From Acidimicrobiaceae bacterium (lineage in GTDB: Bacteria; Actinomycetota; Acidimicrobiia; Acidimicrobiales; Aldehydirespiratoraceae), in the NCBI GenBank assembly GCA_009842325.1, contig VYFQ01000033.1:1-64000 (forward strand): 64,000 bases of DNA, given 5' to 3'. Shown here piece by piece: positions 19,168 through 27,797 of this stretch (position 1 is its first letter; each line of letters begins with the position of its first letter). Under the pieces are notes generated by a model. It was not told the origin of the DNA and ran no database searches. It saw only the letters and a program-made list of their open reading frames with translations. Position numbers and translations under genes: made by a program.

Positions 19168-19935
19168 CTAGCGGATGTCCTGCTCTCGGGCGCGATAGTG
19201 GCGCTGGGCGCGCTCGGTGGCCGACCTGAGAGCATCCTCGGGATCGACCTTCAGACGCCGGCCCAGCTCCACCGCAGCCAGCAGCAATTGGCCGAAGCTG
19301 TGCTCGTTGCGGTCGGCTCGAAGCTCGGCCAGGGCTCGCTCGGTCTCGCCGAACTCGTCCTGGTCACTGTCGCCGGCAAGAAGCCCGGCCGTGGCGGCCC
19401 GCTTCTGCACTTTCACGGCCGACAGGAGGGCGGGCAGTGTGCGGGGGATGCCGTCCATCACCGAGTCCCGCCCCTTCTCCTGAAGCTTGATGGCGTCCCA
19501 CATGCCCCGGACCGCGTCGGCGTCCGAGGCCTCCACGTCCCCGAAGACGTGGGGGTGGCGGGCCACCAGCTTGCGGCGTACCTGTTGGGCCACGTCCGCG
19601 ATGTCGAACGCGCCGCGCTCGGAGGCCAGATGGGCCTGGAACCACACCTGGTACAGCAGATCGCCGAGCTCCTCGCACAGGTGCCGGTCGAGATCCTCGA
19701 TGTCGGCGCCTCCGCCGGCTTCGGCGCCGGACCGGGCGTCGAGGGCCTCCAGCGTCTCGTAGGTCTCCTCCAGGAGATACCGCCTCAGGCTCGTGTGGGT
19801 CTGCTCGCGGTCCCACGGGCACTGCTCGCGCAGGGTCCGCACCAGCTCGTCGAGACGCAGGATGGCGACGCTCAGGTCGTCGTCAAGCTGGTCGGGTCCG
19901 ACCTCGCCGTCAGCGTCCCCGGACACGCCGACCAC
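19168..19935 (-). CDS. mazG: MazG-like nucleotide pyrophosphohydrolase
   Basis: The 255-residue protein holds the MazG all-alpha NTP-PPase motif: REQCPWDREQTHTSLRRYLL, the EETYE metal site, and the HLCEELGDLLYQVWFQA E-x-x-D site. A second weaker MazG-like half follows. It cleans non-canonical or excess NTPs. The GTG start lies three bases past the stop of the parvulin gene, so the genes are coupled. Confidence 0.93.
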   Translation of the reverse strand: MVGVSGDADGEVGPDQLDDDLSVAILRLDELVRTLREQCPWDREQTHTSLRRYLLEETYETLEALDARSGAEAGGGADIEDLDRHLCEELGDLLYQVWFQAHLASERGAFDIADVAQQVRRKLVARHPHVFGDVEASDADAVRGMWDAIKLQEKGRDSVMDGIPRTLPALLSAVKVQKRAATAGLLAGDSDQDEFGETERALAELRADRNEHSFGQLLLAAVELGRRLKVDPEDALRSATERAQRHYRAREQDIR

Positions 19936-19938
19936 CCG

Positions 19939-20883
19939 TCAGGAGACCGGCTCCAGGACCACCCGGAACTGCTCGGGGTCCCAGTACCCGTAGCGATCAT
20001 CGATCCTCACCAGGGGTGCGTACTGCTCCAGGACGGTCTCCTGCAACTCGAACAGCGTCTGCTGGCGCAGGTCCTGCACGGCGAGCTGGGCCCGTTCGGC
20101 GGCCGCCAGCTCGGCGTCCTCGGCCATGAAGGCCAGCCGTTCGGCATCGATCTGGGGGTGGTTCTCAGCGGTGGCCGGGCCCGCGCTGATCACCTCGATC
20201 ACATGGAATCCGAACTGCGACTCGGCCACCACTACGTCTCCGGGCTCAGCCGCATAGGCGGCCGTCTCGAAGGGCTGCACGAAGGAGCCTTCGACCACGC
20301 AGCCCAGATCCCCGCCCAAAGACCCACTGCCCGGATCCTGCGACAGCTCGACGGCCAGGAACCCGAAGTCCCCTCCCCCGTCGAGGAGGGCGAGAACGGC
20401 GTCGGCCTCCGCCTGCGACGCGACGAGGATGTGGCGGGAGCACAGATGGCGCAGCGCCCCGGAGGCCGGGGCGGCGGGCACCTCGACTTCGACCCATTCG
20501 AGCGCGGCGAGCACCACCGCCCGCTGGTGGATGGCTACATCCGAGCCTCCGGCGCCGGGAACGAAGGCAGGGTCGGCCTGGGTGATGTCGGTGACGGCCT
20601 GAGCCTCATGGGCGTTCGACACGGCCACGCCCCGCTCGGCCAGTTCGAGTTCTATGGCCGCGAAGAACACCCACTCGGACAGCCAGGTGGCGGCTTGCTC
20701 ACGCGGCGCCCGGGCCTCGTTGCCGGGATCGGTGGTGGCCAGGTAGTCGTTCAGGTCGTCGACCGTGTACTCCACCCCGCCCACCTCGGCGGCCACATCG
20801 GCGGAAGCCCCGCAGCCGGTCGCCAGTATCAACACCGTCGCCGCGGCGGCGCCGACCGCTGCAACGGGACGAACGAGGCTCAC
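19939..20883 (-). CDS. Parvulin-type peptidyl-prolyl isomerase lipoprotein
   Basis: The 314-residue protein begins with a lipoprotein signal ending in LILATGCGA, so the mature protein should be lipid-anchored outside the cell. A SurA-N/PrsA-like helical region precedes a rotamase domain with RHLCSRHILVASQAEAD, GGDLGCV and FGFHVIEV motifs. It likely assists folding of secreted proteins. The GTG start overlaps the mfd stop by four bases. This mfd-parvulin-mazG order forms part of a long leftward operon. Confidence 0.85.
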   Translation of the reverse strand: MSLVRPVAAVGAAAATVLILATGCGASADVAAEVGGVEYTVDDLNDYLATTDPGNEARAPREQAATWLSEWVFFAAIELELAERGVAVSNAHEAQAVTDITQADPAFVPGAGGSDVAIHQRAVVLAALEWVEVEVPAAPASGALRHLCSRHILVASQAEADAVLALLDGGGDFGFLAVELSQDPGSGSLGGDLGCVVEGSFVQPFETAAYAAEPGDVVVAESQFGFHVIEVISAGPATAENHPQIDAERLAFMAEDAELAAAERAQLAVQDLRQQTLFELQETVLEQYAPLVRIDDRYGYWDPEQFRVVLEPVS

Positions 20884-23800
20884 GAGGTCTGAACCCTAGC
20901 GTCGTCGTGTGCTCGGGCTGTCACGACGTCGGTCAGCAGCGTCACGATCTGGTCGATCACAGGACCGGCATCGGCCCGAAGCGGAACGTGCAGCTCCCGG
21001 GAGTCCTCCTTCAAGACGGCCCGGTCGCCGTAGAGGCGGCGCAGCCGCACGCGGCGACTCGAAGGGAGATCCACCGGCGCGAGACGGGCTGCGAAGCCCC
21101 CCGACGACAGCGCCCCGCCGCCGCGGCGGGTGACCACCACCTCCGACACGCCGGCGCGCAGGCACTCCACCCGCAGGCGGCCGATGGACAGCAGCGACTC
21201 GGCCGGCTCGGGGACCGGCCCGAACCGGTCGATCCACTCCGACCGGATGTCGTCCAACTGCGCTTGCTCGGTCACGGCGGCCAGGCGCCGGTACGCCTCG
21301 AGGCGGGCCGCTTCCCGGCTGATGTAGCCGGCCGGAATGTGAGCGTCCACGGGAACCTCGATGTTCACCACGGGCGGCTCCGGTATCGGCTCGCCCCTCA
21401 ACTCAGCGACCGCCTCGTTCACCAGGCGGCAGTACAAGTCGTACCCGACCGCGGCGATGTGGCCGGACTGGGCCTCGCCCAGCAGGTTGCCGGCGCCGCG
21501 GATCTCGAGATCGCGCATGGCGATCCGGTAGCCGGACCCCAGCTGGGTGGCTTCGCCGATGGTCTTGAGCCGCTCGTATGCGTCCTCGCTGAGCACGCTG
21601 TCCACCGGGTGGAACAGGTACGCGTAGGCCCTGCGCCCGGATCGGCCCACGCGGCCCCGTATCTGGTGAAGCTGCCCCAGGCCCAGCCGGTCGGCCCGGT
21701 CCACCACCAGGGTGTTGACCGTCGGCATGTCTATGCCCGACTCGATGATGGTCGTGCACACCAGCACGTCGTAGCGGTAGTCGGCGAAGTCGAGCACCAC
21801 CTGCTCGAGGGTGCCCTCGTCCATCTGGCCGTGGGCCACCGCGACCCGGGCCTCGGGCACCAGCGAGCGCACCCGCTCGGCGGCGTGCTCGATGTCGGCC
21901 ACCCTGTTGTGGACGTAGAAGACCTGCCCCTCCCGCAGCAGCTCGCGCCGGATGGCCTCGGCCACGGGCCGGTCGGCATGCTCCCCGACGTATGTGAGGA
22001 TCGGTTGCCGGTCGGCCGGCGGGGTGTCGAGCAGCGACATGTCGCGGATGCCGGTCAGGCTCATCTCCAGGGTCCGCGGCACCGGCGTGGCGGTGAGCGT
22101 GAGGACGTCGACGTCGGCCCGCATCGACTTGATCGCCTCCTTGTGCCGGACCCCGAAACGCTGCTCCTCGTCGATGACCAGCAGCCCGAGGCGCTTGAAG
22201 CGCACGTCGGCGGACAGCATCCGGTGGGTTCCCACGACCACGTCCACCTCGCCGGACTCCAGCCCCCGCAGCACCTCCCGGATCTGGGGTGGAGTCAGGA
22301 AGCGGCTCAGGGTCTCCACCCTGAGTGGGAACGGCGCGTAGCGGTGGAGGAACGTCTGCGTGTGCTGCTGGGCGAGAAGCGTGGTGGGCACCAGCACTGC
22401 GGCCTGGAGCCCGTCCTGCACCGCCTTGAAGGCGGCCCGCACCGCTATCTCGGTCTTGCCGAAGCCCACGTCGCCCACGATCAGGCGGTCCATGGGCACC
22501 GACCGCTCCATGTCGTTCTTCACCTCGACCAGGGCCTGCAACTGGTCGCGGGTCTCCTGGTATTCGAAGGCGTCCTCGAGCTCGCCCTGCCAGACGGTGT
22601 CCACCGAGAAGGCATGACCGGCGGTGGTCATCCGTTTCTGGTAGAGCACGACCAGCTCCTGGGCCACCTCCTCCACAGCCCGCCGGACCCGGTTCTTGGC
22701 GGCCGTCCAGTCCGAGCCCCCCATGCGCGACAGGGTCGGCGCCTCCCCGCCGGTGTAGTGGCGGATCGCGTCGATCTGGTCGGAGGGCACGTACAGCCGG
22801 TCGCCGCCCCGGTACGCCAGCAGCAGGTACTCGCGCTCGTGGCCGCCGATGGCCCGGCGAACCATGCCCTCGAACCGGGCCACCCCATGATGGTGGTGGA
22901 CCACGAACGCGCCGGGCACGAGGTCGGCGAGGAAGCGGCGCTGGTCGCGGGACCGGACCCTGGGCGGCCGGTGAGTTCGGCGCCGGCCGGTGACGTCGGT
23001 CTCGGCCAGCACGGCCAGCTTGATGTCGGCCAGGACCGCTCCCCGGTCGAGGCTCGCATCCACCGGCTCGACACGGGCGCCGTGATCGGCCAGCAGCGTG
23101 CTCAGCCGGTCGGCGGTCGGGCCGGGCGCGCCCAGCACAACTTGGTAGCCGCCGGCCGCCAGCTCGCGCAGGCGGGACGCCAGCGGCTCGACGCTCCCGT
23201 GGCCGCGGTCCCATCCCGACGCCGTCAGGATCTGAGTGCCTGGAGAATCGGGAGCGGTGGGCAGCATCCACACCGGAGCGGAGACACCGTCGAGCAGGCC
23301 GTCGAAGCCGCCGTGCAGCCGCGGCATCCCGGCCGCGTCGGTGCTCCAGGTCTTGGCCAGCCCGGCCGCGAGGTCCTCCTCCTCGGCGAGGATCTCGTCG
23401 GCCCGGTCGGACAGGCGCCGGGGCTCGACGAGGACCACCGCACCGTCGCCGGGCACCAGGTCGGGCAGCAGCGCGGGCCGCTCGACCAGCCACGGCCACC
23501 ACGACTCCATGCCCTCGAAGAGAATCCCGTCGGCCAGGCGGTCCCACTGCTCACGGCCCCACGGCTGGGTCGCCACCAGCGACGCGGCCCGCCGGCGCAT
23601 GGCCGCGTCGGGACGCAGCTCCCGGGCCGGGTACACCTCGACCTGCTCCAACGACGCCACCGATCGCTGGTCGCCCACCGAGAACTCCGCGATCCGGTCC
23701 ACATCGTCGCCCCAGAAGTCGATGCGAACCGGCGCTGCGCCCGTCGAGGGGTAGATGTCGACGATCGAGCCTCGCACTGCCATCTCGCCGCGATGCTCCA

Positions 23801-24314
23801 CCTGGTGCTCGCGCCGGTATCCGAACACCGACAGGCGCTTCACAAGCTCGACCTGGTCGACGGCGTCACCGAGGCGCACCGTGATCGGTGGGGTCGCCGC
23901 GGACGGGTCCACGAACTGGGCCAGGGCCCGGGCCGAGACCACCACCACCGCTGGCACGGACGCGGGATCGGCCATCCGGTGCAGCACCCGGCAGCGGCGG
24001 CCCATGGTCTCGATCGAGGGGCTGACCCGCTCGAAGGGCAGCGTCTCCCAGGCGGGCAGTTCCTCCACGTCCCCGGGACCCAGGAAGGCGGCGATGTCGG
24101 AGGCCAGAGTCTCGGCTTCGGTGCGGGTCGGCACGGCCACCAGCAGCGGCCGCCTCTCGGACGCCGCGCTCAGCCCGGCCACCGCCATGGCCCGAGCCGG
24201 GGTGGGCACGGCCACCGTCGCGGTGCGCCGACCCAGTAGGGCCAACAGCCCCGGATGGGTGGCCAGCCGCGGCAGCAGGCGGCTCAGGCCGCGGTCATCA
24301 GGCGGTGCAGCCAC
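20880..24314 (-). CDS. mfd: Transcription-repair coupling factor
   Basis: At 1144 residues this is a complete Mfd, which displaces stalled RNA polymerase and recruits UvrA. The N-terminal UvrB-like part is followed by the RNA-polymerase-interacting (CarD-like) domain with FVVHHHHGVARFEGM (about 460-520). The helicase core has Walker A GDVGFGKTEIA (about residue 610), DEEQRFG, and the RecG-like C-terminal motor (VGRSGRRAYAYLF). GTG 24314 is chosen because the frame upstream runs antisense-like through pth. It lies 8 bases after the pth stop. Confidence 0.96.
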   Translation of the reverse strand: MAAPPDDRGLSRLLPRLATHPGLLALLGRRTATVAVPTPARAMAVAGLSAASERRPLLVAVPTRTEAETLASDIAAFLGPGDVEELPAWETLPFERVSPSIETMGRRCRVLHRMADPASVPAVVVVSARALAQFVDPSAATPPITVRLGDAVDQVELVKRLSVFGYRREHQVEHRGEMAVRGSIVDIYPSTGAAPVRIDFWGDDVDRIAEFSVGDQRSVASLEQVEVYPARELRPDAAMRRRAASLVATQPWGREQWDRLADGILFEGMESWWPWLVERPALLPDLVPGDGAVVLVEPRRLSDRADEILAEEEDLAAGLAKTWSTDAAGMPRLHGGFDGLLDGVSAPVWMLPTAPDSPGTQILTASGWDRGHGSVEPLASRLRELAAGGYQVVLGAPGPTADRLSTLLADHGARVEPVDASLDRGAVLADIKLAVLAETDVTGRRRTHRPPRVRSRDQRRFLADLVPGAFVVHHHHGVARFEGMVRRAIGGHEREYLLLAYRGGDRLYVPSDQIDAIRHYTGGEAPTLSRMGGSDWTAAKNRVRRAVEEVAQELVVLYQKRMTTAGHAFSVDTVWQGELEDAFEYQETRDQLQALVEVKNDMERSVPMDRLIVGDVGFGKTEIAVRAAFKAVQDGLQAAVLVPTTLLAQQHTQTFLHRYAPFPLRVETLSRFLTPPQIREVLRGLESGEVDVVVGTHRMLSADVRFKRLGLLVIDEEQRFGVRHKEAIKSMRADVDVLTLTATPVPRTLEMSLTGIRDMSLLDTPPADRQPILTYVGEHADRPVAEAIRRELLREGQVFYVHNRVADIEHAAERVRSLVPEARVAVAHGQMDEGTLEQVVLDFADYRYDVLVCTTIIESGIDMPTVNTLVVDRADRLGLGQLHQIRGRVGRSGRRAYAYLFHPVDSVLSEDAYERLKTIGEATQLGSGYRIAMRDLEIRGAGNLLGEAQSGHIAAVGYDLYCRLVNEAVAELRGEPIPEPPVVNIEVPVDAHIPAGYISREAARLEAYRRLAAVTEQAQLDDIRSEWIDRFGPVPEPAESLLSIGRLRVECLRAGVSEVVVTRRGGGALSSGGFAARLAPVDLPSSRRVRLRRLYGDRAVLKEDSRELHVPLRADAGPVIDQIVTLLTDVVTARAHDDARVQTS

Positions 24315-24322
24315 GGACGCTC

Positions 24323-24988
24323 TCAGGTCGCGTTGAAGCGGTTCATGGTGGGGTCGAGGCCGTGGTCGAGGAAGTGCTCGATCGCGTCGGCGGCCCGTTT
24401 CACAATCGCCTCCAGCTCGTCCCTCTCGGCCCGGCCCGGGCGCTTGAGCACATAGTCGCCGCCCTTGGGAGTGATGTCCGGACGACCGACACCGATACGC
24501 ACCCGGGTGAAGGAGTCGCTGCGAAGGTGAGCTCGGACCGACTGAAGTCCCTTGTGCCCGGCGATGCCGCCGCCGGTCTTGATCTTGAGGCGCCCGACGG
24601 GCAGATCCAACTCGTCGTGCACCACCACCAGGCTGCTCAAGTCCCGGATCCGGAACCGGCGCACCAGCGGCGCGACCGCCCGGCCCGACTCGTTCATCCA
24701 GGTCACCGGAGCAGCCGCGGCGACGCGGCGCTCCCCCAGGCGCAGTTCGCACACCAGAGCCTGCTGGCGCCGGGCCCGGCGCAGCCTTCCGTCGTGGCGC
24801 TGCACGAACTCCTCCACCACCCAGCGGCCGGCGTTGTGGCGGGTGCGGGCGTACTGCTCGCCCGGGTTGCCCAGGCCCACCACCAGCAAGTCGGCCGAGG
24901 ATCCGGAGCGCGAGCCTATGGCCACTACTTGGAGGGCGCGCTGGCCGGTCTCAGGACTCTTCTTCGTCCTCGGTCGCCTCTTCGTCAT
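24323..24988 (-). CDS. pth: Peptidyl-tRNA hydrolase
   Basis: The protein carries the Pth core: VVGLGNPGEQYARTRHNAG with the catalytic His, TWMNESGRAV, and VVHDELDLPVGRLKIKTGGG, then GHKGLQSV. It frees tRNA from dropped peptidyl-tRNA. The ATG at 24988 gives 221 residues and overlaps rplY by 38 bases. A GTG at 24925 closer to the conserved core is an alternative. The rplY-pth pairing is conserved in many bacteria. Confidence 0.94.
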   Translation of the reverse strand: MTKRRPRTKKSPETGQRALQVVAIGSRSGSSADLLVVGLGNPGEQYARTRHNAGRWVVEEFVQRHDGRLRRARRQQALVCELRLGERRVAAAAPVTWMNESGRAVAPLVRRFRIRDLSSLVVVHDELDLPVGRLKIKTGGGIAGHKGLQSVRAHLRSDSFTRVRIGVGRPDITPKGGDYVLKRPGRAERDELEAIVKRAADAIEHFLDHGLDPTMNRFNAT

Positions 24989-25622
24989 CGGCGGCCTCGC
25001 CCATGACGATGAGCGCCTCCGCGGCCTCTTCCTCGGCCTTCAGCTGGCGCAGGTACTCCTTGGTGGAGCGGGTGATGAGGCCCACGGCGAAGGTGGCATC
25101 GGAATCGCCAGCCGGCGTTACCCCTGCGGGCAGATCGATGTCGCTCACCCGCAGCGACGATCCGACCTCCAGGTCGCTGACGTCCGCGGTGACCTCGACG
25201 GGGATGTCGGCCGGCTTGGCCAGCACCGGCAGGTGGTGCATCACCTGGTCGACCATCCCGCTGGCCTGGGTGACCTTCTTGGCCTCGCCGGTGAGGATGA
25301 GGGGAACGTCGACCTCCACCTCCTGGTCGGGATCTATGCGCAGGAAGTCCACGTGGAGCACGTCGCGGCGGACCGGGTGGCGCTGGAGGTCCTTGACGAT
25401 CGACAGCTGCCGGCCGCCCTCGACGTCGAGGGTTATGAGGGCGTTCAGCCCGGCCTCGGTGTTCAGCGCGACCCGCAGGTCGGTCCTGTCCACCGACACC
25501 GTCAGCGGCTCCGAGCCCATGCCGTAGACCACTGCGGGAACGCGGCCGGAGCGGCGCAGCCGGCGGCTGGGGCGGGTGCCGAGCTCGCGGCCGGTCTCGG
25601 CCTTCACCAGGTTCATTGCCAT
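24951..25622 (-). CDS. rplY: 50S ribosomal protein bL25 (Ctc form)
   Basis: The 223-residue protein has the L25 5S-rRNA-binding domain at its N-terminus (ETGRELGTRPSRRLRRSGRVPAVVYG) and the extra C-terminal TL5/Ctc domain, ending in an acidic tail of Glu/Asp/Ala. It binds 5S rRNA in the central protuberance. It lies between prs and pth, the usual position. Confidence 0.95.
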   Translation of the reverse strand: MAMNLVKAETGRELGTRPSRRLRRSGRVPAVVYGMGSEPLTVSVDRTDLRVALNTEAGLNALITLDVEGGRQLSIVKDLQRHPVRRDVLHVDFLRIDPDQEVEVDVPLILTGEAKKVTQASGMVDQVMHHLPVLAKPADIPVEVTADVSDLEVGSSLRVSDIDLPAGVTPAGDSDATFAVGLITRSTKEYLRQLKAEEEAAEALIVMGEAADDEEATEDEEES

Positions 25623-25638
25623 TCGACTGAGGCTACCG

Positions 25639-26631
25639 TCAGACCAGGTTGTTGCCGCCGAAGATCTCGCTCACTGAGGTGTCCTCGAACACTGCCGATA
25701 TGGCTCGCGCCACGATGGGCGCGACCGACACCACCTGCAGTTTCGAGAACTGCTTCCGGGGTGTCAGCGGCAATGTGTCGGTGCAGACGACCTCATCGAT
25801 GACCGAGTCCCTGAGGCGCTCCACCGCCGGTCCGGAGAACACTGGGTGGGTGGTGGCTGCGATCACCCGTCGGGCCCCGTTGGCCGCCAGCAGTTCGGCT
25901 GCGGCCACGATGGTGCCGCCGGTGTCGATCATGTCGTCGACGATGACGCAGGTCCTGCCGTCCACCTCGCCGACGATCTCCTTGGCCGACACCTCGTTCT
26001 TGGCGTTCTGGCGGCGCTTGTGGACGATGGCCAGATCGGCGTGGAGCAGGTGGGTGTAGCGCTCGGCCACCTTCACCCGTCCCGCGTCGGGCGACACGAT
26101 CACCAGGTCCTCGCCCTTCAGGGACTGCAGGTACTCGAGAAGCACCGGCATCGCGGTCAGGTGGTCGACCGGGCCGTCGAAGAACCCCTGAATCTGCCCG
26201 GAGTGCAGATCCACCGACAGCAGCCTCTTGGCTCCGGCTGCCAGGAACAGATCGGCCAGCAGCCGAGCGGAGATGGGCTCGCGGCCGGAGGCCTTCCGGT
26301 CCTGGCGGGCGTACCCGTAGAACGGCGCCACCACGGTGATGCGCTTAGCGGAGGCCCGCTTGGCCGCGTCCACCATGACGAGCTGCTCCAGGATCGCATC
26401 GTTGATGGAGCCGCCCTCCCATTCGGCGTGGGTGCCGACGATGAAGGCGTCGCAGCCTCGGATCGACTCGCCGTAGCGGACGTGGATCTCCCCGTTGGCG
26501 AAGTCCTCGATGTGGGTCGTGCCGAGAGGCACCCCGAGCTCCGAGCACACCCTGGAAGCAAAGGCCTGACTCGACCGCCCGGCCACTACCCGGAGCTCTT
26601 TGTGGGTCTGCTGCTTCATGGCGACCGGCAT
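25639..26631 (-). CDS. prs: Ribose-phosphate pyrophosphokinase
   Basis: The product makes PRPP from ribose 5-phosphate and ATP. It shows the class I motifs: FANGEIHVRYGESIRG, the catalytic flexible loop region FYGYARQDRKASGREPISA, the DLHSGQIQGFF metal site, and the PRPP-binding loop CVIVDDMIDTGGT. The start is either ATG 26631 (330 residues) or ATG 26619; neither has a strong Shine-Dalgarno. It is the first gene of the leftward prs-rplY-pth-mfd-parvulin-mazG run. Confidence 0.96.
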   Translation of the reverse strand: MPVAMKQQTHKELRVVAGRSSQAFASRVCSELGVPLGTTHIEDFANGEIHVRYGESIRGCDAFIVGTHAEWEGGSINDAILEQLVMVDAAKRASAKRITVVAPFYGYARQDRKASGREPISARLLADLFLAAGAKRLLSVDLHSGQIQGFFDGPVDHLTAMPVLLEYLQSLKGEDLVIVSPDAGRVKVAERYTHLLHADLAIVHKRRQNAKNEVSAKEIVGEVDGRTCVIVDDMIDTGGTIVAAAELLAANGARRVIAATTHPVFSGPAVERLRDSVIDEVVCTDTLPLTPRKQFSKLQVVSVAPIVARAISAVFEDTSVSEIFGGNNLV

Positions 26632-26730
26632 TGTAGGACGGTGACGCGATGCCGGGCGGGGCAAAGCCCGATTCGACAGAAGCGCTACTTCAGGGGGTGT
26701 GCGGAACAGCCGTCACTGCGGGAGGGATGC

Positions 26731-26802
26731 TGGCCGGGCAGGACTCGAACCTGCAACATCCGGAGCCAAAGTCCGACGTTCTACCAGTTGAACTACCGGC
26801 CA
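26731..26802 (-). tRNA. tRNA-Gln (anticodon TTG)
   Basis: On the minus strand the 7-base acceptor stem TGGCCGG/CCGGCCA closes a 72-base tRNA. The D-arm is followed by the anticodon stem CGGA with loop CTTTGGC, giving TTG, and the T-arm contains GTTCGAGTC. CCA is not encoded. It lies about 100 bases upstream of prs on the same strand. Confidence 0.95.
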
Positions 26803-26898
26803 TCGGCGCCCGCCCGGGAGGCGGACGGCCCGATCAAACACTAGCGAGCGCCGTACGGATGCGTGTTCGGTCGCCAGCCCCGGTAGGGTTCACGCCCC

Positions 26899-26991
26899 GT
26901 GGGATCGCTCATCAAGAAGCGCCGCAAGCGCATGCGCAAGAAGAAGCACAAGAAGATGCTTCGGCGCACCCGGCACCAGCGGCGCAAGTAG
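26899..26991 (+). CDS. 30S ribosomal protein bS22 (AURKAIP1/COX24-type)
   Basis: A 30-codon frame from GTG 26899 encodes MGSLIKKRRKRMRKKKHKK, continuing MLRRTRHQRRK. This closely fits the very basic, about 30-residue actinobacterial protein bS22, whose mycobacterial form begins MGSVIKKRRKRM and was found in the 30S subunit. It is too short for most gene finders. It is the only rightward gene between tRNA-Gln and ispE. Confidence 0.9.
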   Translation: MGSLIKKRRKRMRKKKHKKMLRRTRHQRRK

Positions 26992-27015
26992 CCACCGGCA
27001 CTCCCACCAGTCCCC

Positions 27016-27747
27016 TCAGAGGGTCGCAGCGGCCGCTTCGGTAGTGGTGGCCACGATGCGGCCCGGCCCCGGGTGGGCGCCGGCGACGAACCAGGTGCTG
27101 CCGCTCCCGGCCAGATGTGGCGTCATCCCGGTCGCATCGCCCAGCCGGGCGCGCCACTCCGCCAACTCCGGCACGACCCGCAGCGCGGCGGCTTCCAAGT
27201 CGTTGCCGTGCTCGCCGGCGGGACCGCCCAACTCGTCCCACGCCGCGTACACGGCTGAGGTGTCGCATCCCACCGGCGCCAGCTGCAGGGTGTACTGCTC
27301 ACAGACGTAGGGCAGCGGATCGACGATTTCGCCGATGCCCCGCACCCGGGCCCGGCCGCCAGCAAGGCAGAACGCCACATCCGCGCCGATCGATGCCGCT
27401 GCTGCGGTGTCGCCGAATCCGGCCCAGCGCAGCACCGCGGCCGCATCGGCCGAGCCGCCGCCCAGCCCGGCCCCGGCCGGGATCCGCTTGTACACGGTGA
27501 CCTGCGCCTGCTGGCCGCACAGCGCCAGTGCACGCTCGACGAGGTTCTGACCGGGCCGGGCCACGCCGTGCAACTCGTTCCCCGCCTCGTCGAGCATCCG
27601 CAAGCCGGACTTGCCCGCCACGATCTCGAGCCGGTCGGAGAAGTCGAGTGTCACCATCTCGGCGTCGACGGTGTGGTAGCCGTCCGGCCGAACGCCGGTG
27701 ATCCGCAGACTGAGCGTCAGCTTGGCCGGCGCGAATGCCTCGATCAC
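27016..27747 (-). CDS. ispE: 4-diphosphocytidyl-2-C-methyl-D-erythritol kinase
   Basis: The 243-residue GHMP kinase has the IspE motifs: FAPAKLTLSLRITGVRPDGYH near the N-terminus, the ATP-binding loop PAGAGLGGGSADAAAVL, and a C-terminal LAGSGSTWF. It phosphorylates CDP-ME in the MEP pathway to isoprenoids. It is shorter than the typical about 280-300 residues but complete. The usual downstream partner of rsmA, it is here separated from rsmA by an oppositely oriented coxL-type gene. Confidence 0.94.
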   Translation of the reverse strand: MIEAFAPAKLTLSLRITGVRPDGYHTVDAEMVTLDFSDRLEIVAGKSGLRMLDEAGNELHGVARPGQNLVERALALCGQQAQVTVYKRIPAGAGLGGGSADAAAVLRWAGFGDTAAAASIGADVAFCLAGGRARVRGIGEIVDPLPYVCEQYTLQLAPVGCDTSAVYAAWDELGGPAGEHGNDLEAAALRVVPELAEWRARLGDATGMTPHLAGSGSTWFVAGAHPGPGRIVATTTEAAAATL

Positions 27748-27797
27748 ACCGCGAAGCTACAGTCCACGGGTTGCGCCGCGAGGAGAGGGAGAGAACC

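Noticed and set aside
20907..24239. 1110-codon rightward frame opposite mfd
   Set aside because: Composition dominated by His, Gly, Arg and Gln with no domain; mfd on the other strand has full family motifs.
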